From assembly GCA_021786375.1 (NCBI GenBank), contig JAJYNL010000053.1, positions 1-55,063 of the forward strand: a DNA stretch of 55,063 nucleotides, read 5' to 3'. The position numbers and the translations under genes were made by a program. Of the stretch, positions 7,253-15,139 are shown piece after piece. The stretch's first letter is position 1, and each line of letters begins with the position of its first letter. The stretch is from Actinomycetes bacterium (GTDB lineage Bacteria; Actinomycetota; Acidimicrobiia; Acidimicrobiales; Acidimicrobiaceae). Below the pieces are notes generated by a model that was not told the origin of the DNA, searched no databases, and was given only the letters and a program-made list of their open reading frames with translations.

Positions 7253-9190
7253 TTATGCCCTCCCAACCGGATCGAGGTCCTTGGTCTCGTTGACGATGTC
7301 GGCAACGGGCAGGGCGTTTGGATCGCCGTACTCATATGGCCAGGACAACACGACGGGAACTCGCTTGAAGTTGTAAGCGGGCGGCGGATAGGACTCCACG
7401 TACCACTCCAGGCTCCGCGAGCCCCAGGGATTCCTTACCGTCGGCTTGCGTGTAACAGCAAGCTGCCAGACGAAGGTAACCGCAAAGAAGAGCAGCGAAG
7501 CTCCGAGCAGGTAGGCCGAGATCGACACCCACTGATTCAGGAACTGCAGCCGGTGAGCGTACTCGAAGACCCGACGCGGCATCCCCAACAATCCCACCGC
7601 GAAGAGCGGGAGGAAGGTTGAATTGAAGAAGATGATCATGGTCCAGAAGTGAATCTTCCCCAGCTTCTCGGAAAGCTGGTATCCGGTCACGAGTGGTGTC
7701 CAATAGTAGATCGCCCCAAAGAACGCGAAGATTACCCCACCCATGATCGTGTAGTGGAAGTGAGCCATGACGAAGAAGCTTCCATGCACGGTGACGTTGA
7801 TCGGCACGTCCGAGACGTAAACACCGGTCAGCCCACCGAAGAGGAAGTTGAAGTACACACCAAGCATGAAGAGCATCGGCGTCGTGAGCCGAATCCTCGC
7901 ACGCCACAGGGTGCCCATTCCCACCAGGTAAATAAAGCCCGTCGGGATGGAGATCAGCTCCGTCGTCAGCATGAACAGCGGCCGCATGTCCGGATTCATT
8001 CCACTCTGGAAGAGGTGGTGCTGCCACACGAAGAAGCTCAGAATCGCCAGGCCGATGAATCCGGCCGCAGAGGTCTTGTACGCAAATATGGGTTTACGGG
8101 CAAAGACGGGAATGATCTCCGCGACCAGGCCGAATCCGGGTATTGCCAGCAAGTACACCTCGGGATGGCCGAAGAACCAGAACAGATTCTCCCAAAGGAA
8201 CGACGACCCCCCGTGTCCCGAGTACAGAAGTGAAGTCTGGGCAGTGCGGTCGAGCGCCAACACATACAGACCATCGATCAGCACTGGAATGGACAGGATC
8301 ATGGTAAAGCCAAGCGAGAGCATCGACCACCCCATGACCGGGAGCCTGCTCCAGGACATACCGGGCGCTCTGTAGTTGATGATCGTCGCCACGATATTGG
8401 TCGAGGCGCAGACCATCGAGAGGCCCTGCAGGCCGAAGCCGAGGATATAGGTATCCTGACCAACACCCTGCTGAACCGAGAGTGGAGCGTAACCGGTCCA
8501 TCCGGACTGGAAGCCACCTTGCCAAAGGCCGGAGAGAAGGATGAAGTAGGAGATAGGGGTGAACCAGAACGAAAGAGCCTCGAGACGGGGGAAAGCCACC
8601 CGCTTGGAGCCGATCATCAAGGGCACCACGTAGTTTCCGAACGGACCGAGGACAACCGAGGTCATCATCATCATCATCATGGTTCCATGCTCGCCCACGA
8701 TTTCGATGTAGGTGTCAGGGCTCCAGATGTGATAGGTAGGCGAGAGAAGCTCGGTCCGGATGGCCAGGGCGAGCAGGCCGGCGGTGAAGAAGTAGACGAG
8801 CATACCGAAGAGGTACTGCACGCCCACCGTCTTGTGGTCCAGGGTGTAGCGGAAGTACTTCGTCCACCCTTTCTCCGTGACCGGCTCCTCAGCCTCAGCC
8901 TCAACACCGAAGAGCTTCTGGATCGGGTAGTTAAGTGCGCCCAGTCCGGCGAACCAACCAATGATCATGAAGATGTAGCCCATGAACTCCGCGATGTCGT
9001 TTGACCCGGAACCCTGAACCTGCTGATAGCCCTGGGTGAAGGAGTTACCTATCCAGTGGCCGAGCAACCATCCAATCACACCGCCGATGATGCCGGTGAT
9101 GATGCTCGGCCTGAGCAGACCACCCCCGCCTCCACCTGGCGCGCCGCTCGAAGAACCGGTACCGGTCGCTTTCGAGTAGTCAATTGCCAT
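7253..9190 (-). CDS. ctaD: Heme-copper oxidase subunit I with altered proton-channel residues
   Basis: 645 residues, about 100 more than usual. The extra N-terminal part has a Gly/Ser-rich start and two added membrane helices (about 28-50 and 68-90) before the canonical YTLDHKTVG opening. The catalytic core is intact: heme a ligands H168 and H479, heme a3 ligand H477, CuB ligands H342, H391 and H392, cross-link Tyr Y346, and E344 of GHPEVY, which marks an A-family enzyme. Unusually, the position of the D-channel Asp holds R197 (GSKRVAFP), the following channel Asn is E204, the K-channel Lys is I420 (IPTGFI) and the Mg-site Asp is G470 (VHGSFF). M171 to M176 form a run of six Met. A GGAGG site precedes the ATG. 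It reduces oxygen to water using electrons from subunit II. Confidence 0.93.
   Translation of the reverse strand: MAIDYSKATGTGSSSGAPGGGGGGLLRPSIITGIIGGVIGWLLGHWIGNSFTQGYQQVQGSGSNDIAEFMGYIFMIIGWFAGLGALNYPIQKLFGVEAEAEEPVTEKGWTKYFRYTLDHKTVGVQYLFGMLVYFFTAGLLALAIRTELLSPTYHIWSPDTYIEIVGEHGTMMMMMMTSVVLGPFGNYVVPLMIGSKRVAFPRLEALSFWFTPISYFILLSGLWQGGFQSGWTGYAPLSVQQGVGQDTYILGFGLQGLSMVCASTNIVATIINYRAPGMSWSRLPVMGWSMLSLGFTMILSIPVLIDGLYVLALDRTAQTSLLYSGHGGSSFLWENLFWFFGHPEVYLLAIPGFGLVAEIIPVFARKPIFAYKTSAAGFIGLAILSFFVWQHHLFQSGMNPDMRPLFMLTTELISIPTGFIYLVGMGTLWRARIRLTTPMLFMLGVYFNFLFGGLTGVYVSDVPINVTVHGSFFVMAHFHYTIMGGVIFAFFGAIYYWTPLVTGYQLSEKLGKIHFWTMIIFFNSTFLPLFAVGLLGMPRRVFEYAHRLQFLNQWVSISAYLLGASLLFFAVTFVWQLAVTRKPTVRNPWGSRSLEWYVESYPPPAYNFKRVPVVLSWPYEYGDPNALPVADIVNETKDLDPVGRA
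8663..8680. repeat. Six-copy CAT/ATG trinucleotide repeat inside ctaD
   Basis: A perfect (CAT)6 on the plus strand, read as six consecutive ATG codons in ctaD directly after the heme a ligand HGT. It could change length by slippage without shifting the frame. Confidence 0.95.
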
Positions 9191-9253
9191 TAATGCAATC
9201 CTCCGATTAGGTGAACATTTTCCATGGCGAGCTCACGCCCGGCCAGGAGATGA

Positions 9254-10165
9254 CTAAAGATTCGCATTCGGGTCCTGCGGCGGATAATATCCGCCACCGT
9301 TGCCGGCATACGAGGGCGTATAGGTGGTCGCGTACTTGGGCAGCAGCTTGGTGACCGCGGCATTCTGCGCTTCCATCTGCGTTGCCCACTGCTGGAACTG
9401 CGCCTGGGAGACGACGTACCCGTAGTTGTACATGGCACCGTGCCAGACACCACAAAGCTCGTCACAGCGCACCGTAAACCGGCCGAGCTGCTGAGTCTTG
9501 GTGAAGGCGACGTTGTTGACATCCGGATTGGCGTCGGCCTTGACCCCGAGCTGATATGCCCAGAAGTCGTGGATCACGTCCAGGCTGGTGACGTTGAACT
9601 GAATCTCCGTGTTCACCGGCAGATATATGCTCGTCGTCTCCATCCCGCCGAACTGCGGCCAGCGATAGGTGAAACGCCACTGCTGGGCGATCACCTGCAC
9701 CTGCAGCATGTTCTTGGTCTTGGGGGTCCAGATCGGGCTGGGACCCTCGCCGCCGCCTGCACCGGCGGGCACAACCAGGAAATACGTGCCGAAGGCAGCC
9801 AGGAAGAGCACCAGGACGGTCGTGATGATATACCACGCACCCTGAGTCTTGGAGTTCCCGCGGAAATCCGCAGCCGGAGCCAACGGATCCTCGCCCGGCT
9901 TCACGCGCCACTTGACCAGCGAGTAACCGAAGAAGATCCAGATGAAGAACAATACCGGCGGCACCAGAGTCGACACGAACCTGATGTCGAACTGGGCACC
10001 CGCAGCCTGGTCGGTCATCGTTCCGGGTGGCAGATGCGGCCCCAGGACGAACCACACCAGCAGGGAGCCGATCAGGGAGGTCACTATCCAAACTGCGATG
10101 AGCTTGGGTATCGCCTTCCTGGTCGCCTCAACGGATCTCGAATCATCGAGAGCGTTCTGCGACAT
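9254..10165 (-). CDS. ctaC: Cytochrome c oxidase subunit II with CuA site
   Basis: 303 residues. Three hydrophobic helices (about 21-41, 64-84 and 109-131) precede the periplasmic-side cupredoxin domain; most subunit II proteins have two. The CuA ligands are complete: H199 (VIHDFW), then C234, E236, C238, H242 and M245 in the CDELCGVWHGAM segment. The aromatic patch QQWRFTYRWP matches the electron entry region. A Gly/Pro/Tyr-rich tail follows the domain. It begins immediately after the stop of the upstream cupredoxin gene, and ctaD follows 63 bases later. It takes electrons from a periplasmic donor and passes them to heme a. Confidence 0.92.
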   Translation of the reverse strand: MSQNALDDSRSVEATRKAIPKLIAVWIVTSLIGSLLVWFVLGPHLPPGTMTDQAAGAQFDIRFVSTLVPPVLFFIWIFFGYSLVKWRVKPGEDPLAPAADFRGNSKTQGAWYIITTVLVLFLAAFGTYFLVVPAGAGGGEGPSPIWTPKTKNMLQVQVIAQQWRFTYRWPQFGGMETTSIYLPVNTEIQFNVTSLDVIHDFWAYQLGVKADANPDVNNVAFTKTQQLGRFTVRCDELCGVWHGAMYNYGYVVSQAQFQQWATQMEAQNAAVTKLLPKYATTYTPSYAGNGGGYYPPQDPNANL

Positions 10166-10840
10166 TTACGCCACCACCTTCAGGAATCCGCCCATGTACC
10201 CCACTGTCGTCATGGGCCCACCGTTCCCGTTGAGGAAGCCCAAGCCGCAGGGCACAAAGCACTGCCAGCGGTACATCCCCGGGTTACCGGTCTTGATGTC
10301 GAACGTGATGGTGTTGTGCAACTGGCTCATAGTGCATGGACCCGCATTGCAGAAGTTGCTGGCATTGCCATTAACTCCGGCAAAGGGGACGTTGATCCCC
10401 AGGGCAGGCACGTTGAACGAGTGGCCGATACCGTTGCCGACTTGGTCATTGAAATAAGTAGCCGACTTCCCGTTGAGGTAGGCAACGCCGCCTACAGTAC
10501 CTGCGACTTGGTCCCACACAGGATTGCGGAATCCGGAGCCGGAGTCATACTGATAGACGGTGAAATGAACGTCGGAATGTGCTGGAAGTTGAATGATAGT
10601 GGTTTGGATCCACTGTCCACTCGCATTCTGCACCCGGTACCCAACCCAGCTCGGATGTGGGCCGGTGCCCACAGCTCCGTCGACCTGCATTGTGACGTTC
10701 ACTACCCCGGGAGTGGAAGACGGTTGTGCGGAGATAGTTGGCGGCTTATGTAGCAGCCAACCCACGACGCCGTAGACCACGAGAGCCAAGGCGATCGCGA
10801 AGCCGACGACTACGAAAGCCGCTCGAGCTCCTTTCGACAA
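10166..10840 (-). CDS. Membrane-anchored cupredoxin with CuA-like CxxxC (AcoP-like position)
   Basis: 224 residues. A TTG start at 10840 follows AAAGGGG; no ATG is available. One N-terminal anchor helix (about 8-30) precedes an exported beta domain. Copper-type elements are H140 (GHSFNVPALGI), the strand ending NPGMYRWQC, then C194-x3-C198-G, and M210 or M216. This resembles a CuA loop, but the His normally four residues after the second Cys is missing (CGLGF). A further Cys pair, C164 and C169, could form a disulfide. It is the first gene of the oxidase operon, as acoP precedes coxBACD in the A. ferrooxidans rus operon. It probably delivers electrons to, or stabilises, subunit II (inference). 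Whether it binds one or two copper ions is open. Confidence 0.72.
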   Translation of the reverse strand: MSKGARAAFVVVGFAIALALVVYGVVGWLLHKPPTISAQPSSTPGVVNVTMQVDGAVGTGPHPSWVGYRVQNASGQWIQTTIIQLPAHSDVHFTVYQYDSGSGFRNPVWDQVAGTVGGVAYLNGKSATYFNDQVGNGIGHSFNVPALGINVPFAGVNGNASNFCNAGPCTMSQLHNTITFDIKTGNPGMYRWQCFVPCGLGFLNGNGGPMTTVGYMGGFLKVVA

Positions 10841-11124
10841 TCTAACCCCTTTCGATAACTACCGTGAAGACTCCGAGGGCCACGGAAGGGACCAAAGACC
10901 CTACACAGATGTGACCTTCCTCACCTTCGGGTTCAAACTTACTATGTCCGGACTTTGCATACGATGCACCTGAGAAACAAATTTGAAATTGCTGGGCACA
11001 CTCACCCCTTAGGGGGAGGGCGGCTGCTTCTGGTCTTCTAGCTGCTCTTTTGTGCGCTAAAAAGGAGTACGTACATGCGTCTAAGTCAGATACACCGTTG
11101 ACGCAAGCTGCGGGGAAGGTGCAG
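10841..11124. other. Intergenic region upstream of the oxidase operon
   Basis: About 280 bases between the end of the thioredoxin-like gene and the start of the cupredoxin gene, both on the minus strand. It should hold the oxidase promoter. Its centre is AT-richer than its surroundings (10930-10990), but I could not fix a -35/-10 pair with confidence. A short CCCC-TTA-GGGG hairpin lies at 11005-11015. No gene was found. Confidence 0.4.
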
Positions 11125-11751
11125 CTAGGAAGAAAGCAGCGCAGTAACGCGCTGCGTCAGAGTCTTGTTCGAGATCGCCCCGGCCACATAGCCCTTGACG
11201 ATTCCCTTGGCGGAGACGAAGACGGTGACGGGGACGCCGGGTATCAGATAAGGCCCGACCAGATCCCCGTTGGCGTCGAGCACCGTCGGGTAAGGCACGT
11301 GATCGGCCTGCACCATCTGCAGAGCCGACGAAGCGCCCGAGGTTTCGGCAACGCCTATGAAGTTGATCTTGCCGGCGTACCTGGCCCCAAGCGCCGCGAA
11401 GGTTGGCATTTCTTCACGGCAGGGTACACAAGCAGGCGAGAAGAAGTTAATGACCACCGGTTTGCCAAGCAGCTGCCCGAGAGCCACCGACCGCGACGAA
11501 TCAGCGAGGCTCGGAAGCTTGAATGTTGGTGCGCTCTGACCCACTAGAGACGAACTCGTTAGAACTCCGGATCCCGGCAAATTCGCGGAACCTGTGGCAC
11601 CGCTCTGGGTGGCCTTCATCACCGCGTAGCCCACCAGAGCTGCGAGCACAATAACGACTGCTAGAGCCGCCACCTTGCGTCTTCGTGCGTAGCCCCTCGG
11701 CTCAGCCGGGGTATCGGCTGCGTCCCGATCAGAAATGATGGACAAGGACAT
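11125..11751 (-). CDS. TlpA/ResA-like membrane-anchored thioredoxin
   Basis: 208 residues with an N-terminal anchor helix (about 27-45) and an exported thioredoxin domain. The active site is FFSPACVPCREEMP (CVPC), and the cis-Pro loop is PGVPVTVF. The AhpC/TSA-like opening VGQSAPTFKLPSL is typical of the TlpA family. Such proteins reduce disulfides outside the membrane, in cytochrome c maturation or in preparing the CuA Cys pair of oxidase subunit II. Its place between ctaB and the oxidase genes fits that second job. The ATG lies inside the 3' end of ctaB (23-base overlap), so the two are probably co-transcribed. Confidence 0.85.
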   Translation of the reverse strand: MSLSIISDRDAADTPAEPRGYARRRKVAALAVVIVLAALVGYAVMKATQSGATGSANLPGSGVLTSSSLVGQSAPTFKLPSLADSSRSVALGQLLGKPVVINFFSPACVPCREEMPTFAALGARYAGKINFIGVAETSGASSALQMVQADHVPYPTVLDANGDLVGPYLIPGVPVTVFVSAKGIVKGYVAGAISNKTLTQRVTALLSS

Positions 11752-12634
11752 CGACTCCCATTGCCAGGAAAAGGAGCGTCAGGTATGTAATCGAATAACT
11801 GAAAACGCGCATGGCAAGCTTGGGGCTCTGAGAAGCACGGAGCTTGAAGGCATAATAGAGGAATCCGGCTCCGAGGATGGCCGCCGACACCTCATAGATC
11901 GCGCCCAGATGCGCAACCGGGCCGAGAAGCAAGGTCACCACGACCATCGCGATGGTGTAGATGATGATCTCCCTTGCCGTCCGCTTGAAGGTCGCCACCG
12001 AAGGGAGCATGGGGACACCGGCCGCTGAATAGTCCTCACGATAGCGAAAAGCGAGTGCCCAGAAGTGTGGCGGGGTCCAGAGAAAGATGACCAGGAACAT
12101 GAGCAGTCCGGCCAGGGTGATGTCGTTCTGCACCGCCGCCCACCCGACCAGCACCGGCGCAGCCCCGGCGGCACCACCGATAACGATGTTCTGACTGGAG
12201 GAGCGCTTCAACCACATGGTGTAGACAAAGACGTAGAAGAGCGCAGCCGCCAGCGAGAGCACCGCGGAGAGGAGGTTGACGGAGCGCCAAAGCATCAAGA
12301 AGGAAAGCGCCTCGATGGCAATCGCGAAAGCCAGCCCTGCCGCGGGAGTGATCTCCCCGGTGACGAGCGGACGGGACTTGGTACGCTTCATCACCGCGTC
12401 GATGTCGCGGTCGAACCACATGTTCACCGCATTGGCGCCGCCAGCCGAAAGCGTCCCGCCGGCGAGAGTGACCAAGACCCTCGACAGCGAAGGAAGGCCA
12501 CGCTGGGCAACGACCATGGCGGGGAGAGTCGTGGTCAGCAGAAGCTCGATTATGCGCGGCTTCATTAGCGCCACGTATGCGCGAACCGTCCGCAACCTGA
12601 ATCCAGTCTTGACGGCTACAGGAATGGAATTCAT
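11729..12634 (-). CDS. ctaB: Protoheme IX farnesyltransferase (heme O synthase)
   Basis: 301 residues, the usual length, with about eight or nine membrane helices. UbiA-family Asp-rich motifs are clear: NMWFDRDIDAVMKRTKSRPLVTG near residue 75, and the second cluster FRYREDYSAAGVPMLP near 195. It adds a farnesyl group to heme B to make heme O, the precursor of heme A for the aa3 oxidase encoded next to it. No strong ribosome site is visible before the ATG. The gene faces away from the M24 peptidase, with about 180 bases between the starts. Confidence 0.92.
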   Translation of the reverse strand: MNSIPVAVKTGFRLRTVRAYVALMKPRIIELLLTTTLPAMVVAQRGLPSLSRVLVTLAGGTLSAGGANAVNMWFDRDIDAVMKRTKSRPLVTGEITPAAGLAFAIAIEALSFLMLWRSVNLLSAVLSLAAALFYVFVYTMWLKRSSSQNIVIGGAAGAAPVLVGWAAVQNDITLAGLLMFLVIFLWTPPHFWALAFRYREDYSAAGVPMLPSVATFKRTAREIIIYTIAMVVVTLLLGPVAHLGAIYEVSAAILGAGFLYYAFKLRASQSPKLAMRVFSYSITYLTLLFLAMGVDVLVHHF

Positions 12635-12741
12635 GCTGCGAAGAGACCCGCCTTTCGTGCTGGCGCCGGACCGCGGCTTCGAAATGCTTGACCGCTATGA
12701 CCCTAGCCGCAGCTTCGAGCATAACGGATTGCACCTCGCGC

Positions 12742-12771
12742 TTGTACGGACAAACGTCGGATAAATACATA
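12742..12771 (+). promoter_or_regulatory. Possible promoter of the M24 peptidase gene
   Basis: TTGTAC (12742-12747) and TACATA (12766-12771) are 18 bases apart in an AT-rich island between the divergent ctaB and peptidase genes. Several overlapping -10 candidates exist, so the exact start is uncertain. Confidence 0.3.
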
Positions 12772-12816
12772 CAGTATCCTAAGAATCATCTAATCGGCGG
12801 TCAGGGAGGTATCGCG

Positions 12817-13959
12817 GTGCCACAGGAAGAGCCGCTGGCGCGCCGCGCGCCGGCAGGGACCTTTGTGCGCCGCATCGAGCAGGCGGTACGAATCCTTTCC
12901 CAGCTGGGGCAAGTTGAGCGAGGAAGTGCCGTCATATCCTCCCTCCACAACTGCCGCTATCTCACCAACTTCTCCGGATCCAACGCACTGGCCGTGCTCA
13001 CCTGGGGAGGCGGTATCAATGTGAGTCTCATCACCGACGGCCGCTACCTCGATCAGGCCGAAGTGGAGTTGGCCGAGCTGCTTGGGACTAGCCCAATCCA
13101 AACCCAGTTGCTCGACCAGGCGGGCAGAAACGCCCATGGCGTCGCGGCGGAGCTAGCCGCGGCAGGCGGACAAATATTCTGCGAATATTCAGCTATCACG
13201 CACCGGAACTACGAAAGCTTCGTAGACGCTCTCGGGCGCGGTGACAGACCGGCCGATTGCTCAGGTGCCGTGGAGCGCCTCCGCCGGGTGAAGGACACCC
13301 ACGAAATAGAGCTTCTCTCCACAGCGGCGTCGATCGCCGACCGAGCCCTCGCGGCGGTGGTGCCGATGATCCAGGATGGCGTCCAGGAACTCGAGATCGC
13401 CGCCGAGCTGAACTCACAGATGATGTCACTCGGGTCGGGGGGCCCAGCCTTTGAGACGATCATCGGGTCGGGGCCCAACGGAGCTCTTCCGCACGCACAC
13501 CCCGGCTCCCGGAGAGTTCGCGGCGGGGAGGCCGTCGTTATCGACTTCGGTGCAGAATTCGCCGGCTACCGTTCGGACTGCACCCGAACCATCTTCGTAG
13601 GCGGCGAGCCGGCGGGCCGGGAATTGCGGCGTGTCTACGATGCGGTGCTCGCCTCGCAGCGTGCGGGAATCGACGCTCTAACCGCAGGAGCGGAGGTGGG
13701 AGCCATTGACGCCGCCTGCAGGAGCGCCCTGCCAAAGGACCTTGCGCCTCGCTTCACCCATGCCACCGGCCATTCGATAGGCCTCGAGGTCCACGAGGAC
13801 CCCATCCTACGTGCCGGCGGGGCAGACGTGTTGCGCCAAGGCATGGTGGTCACCGTCGAACCCGGGGTTTACCTAAGCGGGCAATTCGGAGTGCGTATTG
13901 AAGACACCATGCTCGTCGACGCATCGGGGTCTCGGCCTCTCACTGGCCTGCCCAAGTAG
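12817..13959 (+). CDS. M24 family aminopeptidase (Xaa-Pro peptidase-like)
   Basis: 380 residues from a GTG at 12817, six bases after a GGGAGGT ribosome site; the frame is open further upstream but without domain sequence. The N-terminal creatinase-like domain (VISSLHNCRYLTNFSGSNA) is followed by the pita-bread catalytic domain. All five metal ligands can be seen: two Asp in VIDFGAEFAGYRSDCTRT, His in ATGHSIGLEVHEDP, Glu in TVEPGVY and Glu in VRIEDT. It removes N-terminal residues before proline from peptides in the cytoplasm. It sits directly upstream of efp, an arrangement found in many bacteria. Confidence 0.9.
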   Translation: MPQEEPLARRAPAGTFVRRIEQAVRILSQLGQVERGSAVISSLHNCRYLTNFSGSNALAVLTWGGGINVSLITDGRYLDQAEVELAELLGTSPIQTQLLDQAGRNAHGVAAELAAAGGQIFCEYSAITHRNYESFVDALGRGDRPADCSGAVERLRRVKDTHEIELLSTAASIADRALAAVVPMIQDGVQELEIAAELNSQMMSLGSGGPAFETIIGSGPNGALPHAHPGSRRVRGGEAVVIDFGAEFAGYRSDCTRTIFVGGEPAGRELRRVYDAVLASQRAGIDALTAGAEVGAIDAACRSALPKDLAPRFTHATGHSIGLEVHEDPILRAGGADVLRQGMVVTVEPGVYLSGQFGVRIEDTMLVDASGSRPLTGLPK

Positions 13960-14052
13960 CCCGGGGCGGTAGCCGGCCCGCTAGCCTGGTTGAGGCAAAT
14001 CCGCGATTTCTCTTCCCGGCGGACCACTTCCCAACACACTCACGGAGCTTCA

Positions 14053-14619
14053 ATGGGCGTACCCACCTCTACCAACGACCTCAAGAATGGCATGACGCTG
14101 GAGCTGCCCGACGGGCTATTCCAGGTAATCGAGTTCCAGCACGTCAAGCCGGGCAAGGGTGGGGCGTTCGTGCGCACCAAGCTCAGAAATGTCAAGACCA
14201 AGGCAGTCATCGATCGCACCTACCGCGCTGACGAAAAGGTCGAGCAGGCCATCATCGACAAACGCGACATGCAGTTCCTCTATCGCGAGGGCAGCGACTA
14301 CGTCTTCATGGACAACGTCTCCTATGAGCAGCTCCAGGTAGGCACAGATGAGCTGGGTTCAGCCGGCCAATACCTGAAGGAGGGCGACCCCGCTGCGGTA
14401 TCCACCTACAGCGGGGTCGTGGTCGGCGTCGAGTTACCGGCTTCGGTCGAGCTGACCGTCACCGCCACCGAACCGGGCGTGCAAGGTGACCGGGTCTCCG
14501 GCGCGCGCAAGCCGGCCACCTTGGAAACAGGCATCGTCGTGCAGGTTCCTCTCTTCATCGAACAGGGTGAAAAGATCAAGGTGGACACCCGCACCGGCGA
14601 GTACATAACCCGGGCATGA
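14053..14619 (+). CDS. efp: Elongation factor P
   Basis: 188 residues, the usual length, with three beta domains. The ATG at 14053 follows GGAG by five bases. Domain I carries the loop HVKPGKGGAFVRTK, whose Lys is the tip residue that reaches the peptidyl-transferase centre; the last domain ends with EKIKVDTRTGEYITRA. EF-P relieves stalling at proline runs. Some actinobacterial EF-P proteins with a PGKGP loop work unmodified; this one reads PGKGG. No EpmA/EpmB-type modification gene was seen nearby. The stop overlaps nusB (ATGA). Confidence 0.96.
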   Translation: MGVPTSTNDLKNGMTLELPDGLFQVIEFQHVKPGKGGAFVRTKLRNVKTKAVIDRTYRADEKVEQAIIDKRDMQFLYREGSDYVFMDNVSYEQLQVGTDELGSAGQYLKEGDPAAVSTYSGVVVGVELPASVELTVTATEPGVQGDRVSGARKPATLETGIVVQVPLFIEQGEKIKVDTRTGEYITRA

Positions 14620-15089
14620 GTCAGAAGGGGGAGCGCCGCAACCGCGGTGCAAGCCCGCAGCGCGCCGTCATGTCAAGACGGTCGGCACGCGAACGGGCCA
14701 TCTCCATCCTCTACGAAGCTCGCATCAAGGAAATTTCCCCCAGCGACGTACTCGCAACTGAAGGCGAGGGCGTGGCGGACGCGCTTACGGCGAGGATCGT
14801 CTCCGGCGTCTCCTCGATGCAGGCTCAACTTGATGCCAGGATCGCGGAACACAGCATAACGTGGGGTTTCGAAAGACTCCCGATCACCGCGGTCTGCATC
14901 CTGGAGGCGGCCATCTGGGAGTTGATCGACGGCCAGGTGAGCGCCGCTGTAGTGATCGACGAGGCGGTGGAGCTCGCCAAAACCTTTGGCGAGCCCGCCG
15001 CAGCCAGGTTCGTGAACGGCGTGCTCTCCCGCATCGCCGGAGAACTCGGACGCTTGGCGCGCCGCCCTGAGAGCAGCGCCGACGAGTAA
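14616..15089 (+). CDS. nusB: Transcription antitermination factor NusB
   Basis: 157 residues if started at the ATG overlapping the efp stop; an in-frame ATG at 14670 would drop a basic 18-residue lead and give the more common length. The all-helical NusB fold is recognisable from SRRSARERAISILYEA, then LPITAVCILEAAIWEL, then VVIDEAVELAKTFGEPAAARFVNGVLSRI. NusB binds boxA RNA with NusE (S10) and promotes antitermination of rRNA operons. The efp-nusB pair is a standard neighbourhood. Confidence 0.92.
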   Translation: MSQKGERRNRGASPQRAVMSRRSARERAISILYEARIKEISPSDVLATEGEGVADALTARIVSGVSSMQAQLDARIAEHSITWGFERLPITAVCILEAAIWELIDGQVSAAVVIDEAVELAKTFGEPAAARFVNGVLSRIAGELGRLARRPESSADE

Positions 15090-15126
15090 CCTCACCCCCG
15101 GACGTCCTGAGGCGCCCGATATTCGT

Positions 15127-15139
15127 TACAGTGGTCCGA
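15127..15139 (+). promoter_or_regulatory. Leaderless -10 box of the VOC gene
   Basis: TACAGT (15127-15132) followed by seven bases and a GTG at 15140. There is no ribosome site, so transcription probably starts on the start codon. Confidence 0.45.

Noticed and set aside
8663-8680. CAT repeat as a His-tag-like or vector-derived sequence
   Set aside because: It is in frame as Met codons on the other strand, inside an intact oxidase gene.
9440-10753. 437-residue plus-strand frame opposite ctaC and the cupredoxin gene
   Set aside because: Antisense shadow of two well-supported genes, with no recognisable domain.
10940-10990. Promoter of the oxidase operon
   Set aside because: Several weak -10-like words occur but none has a convincing -35 at a good spacing, so no site was called.
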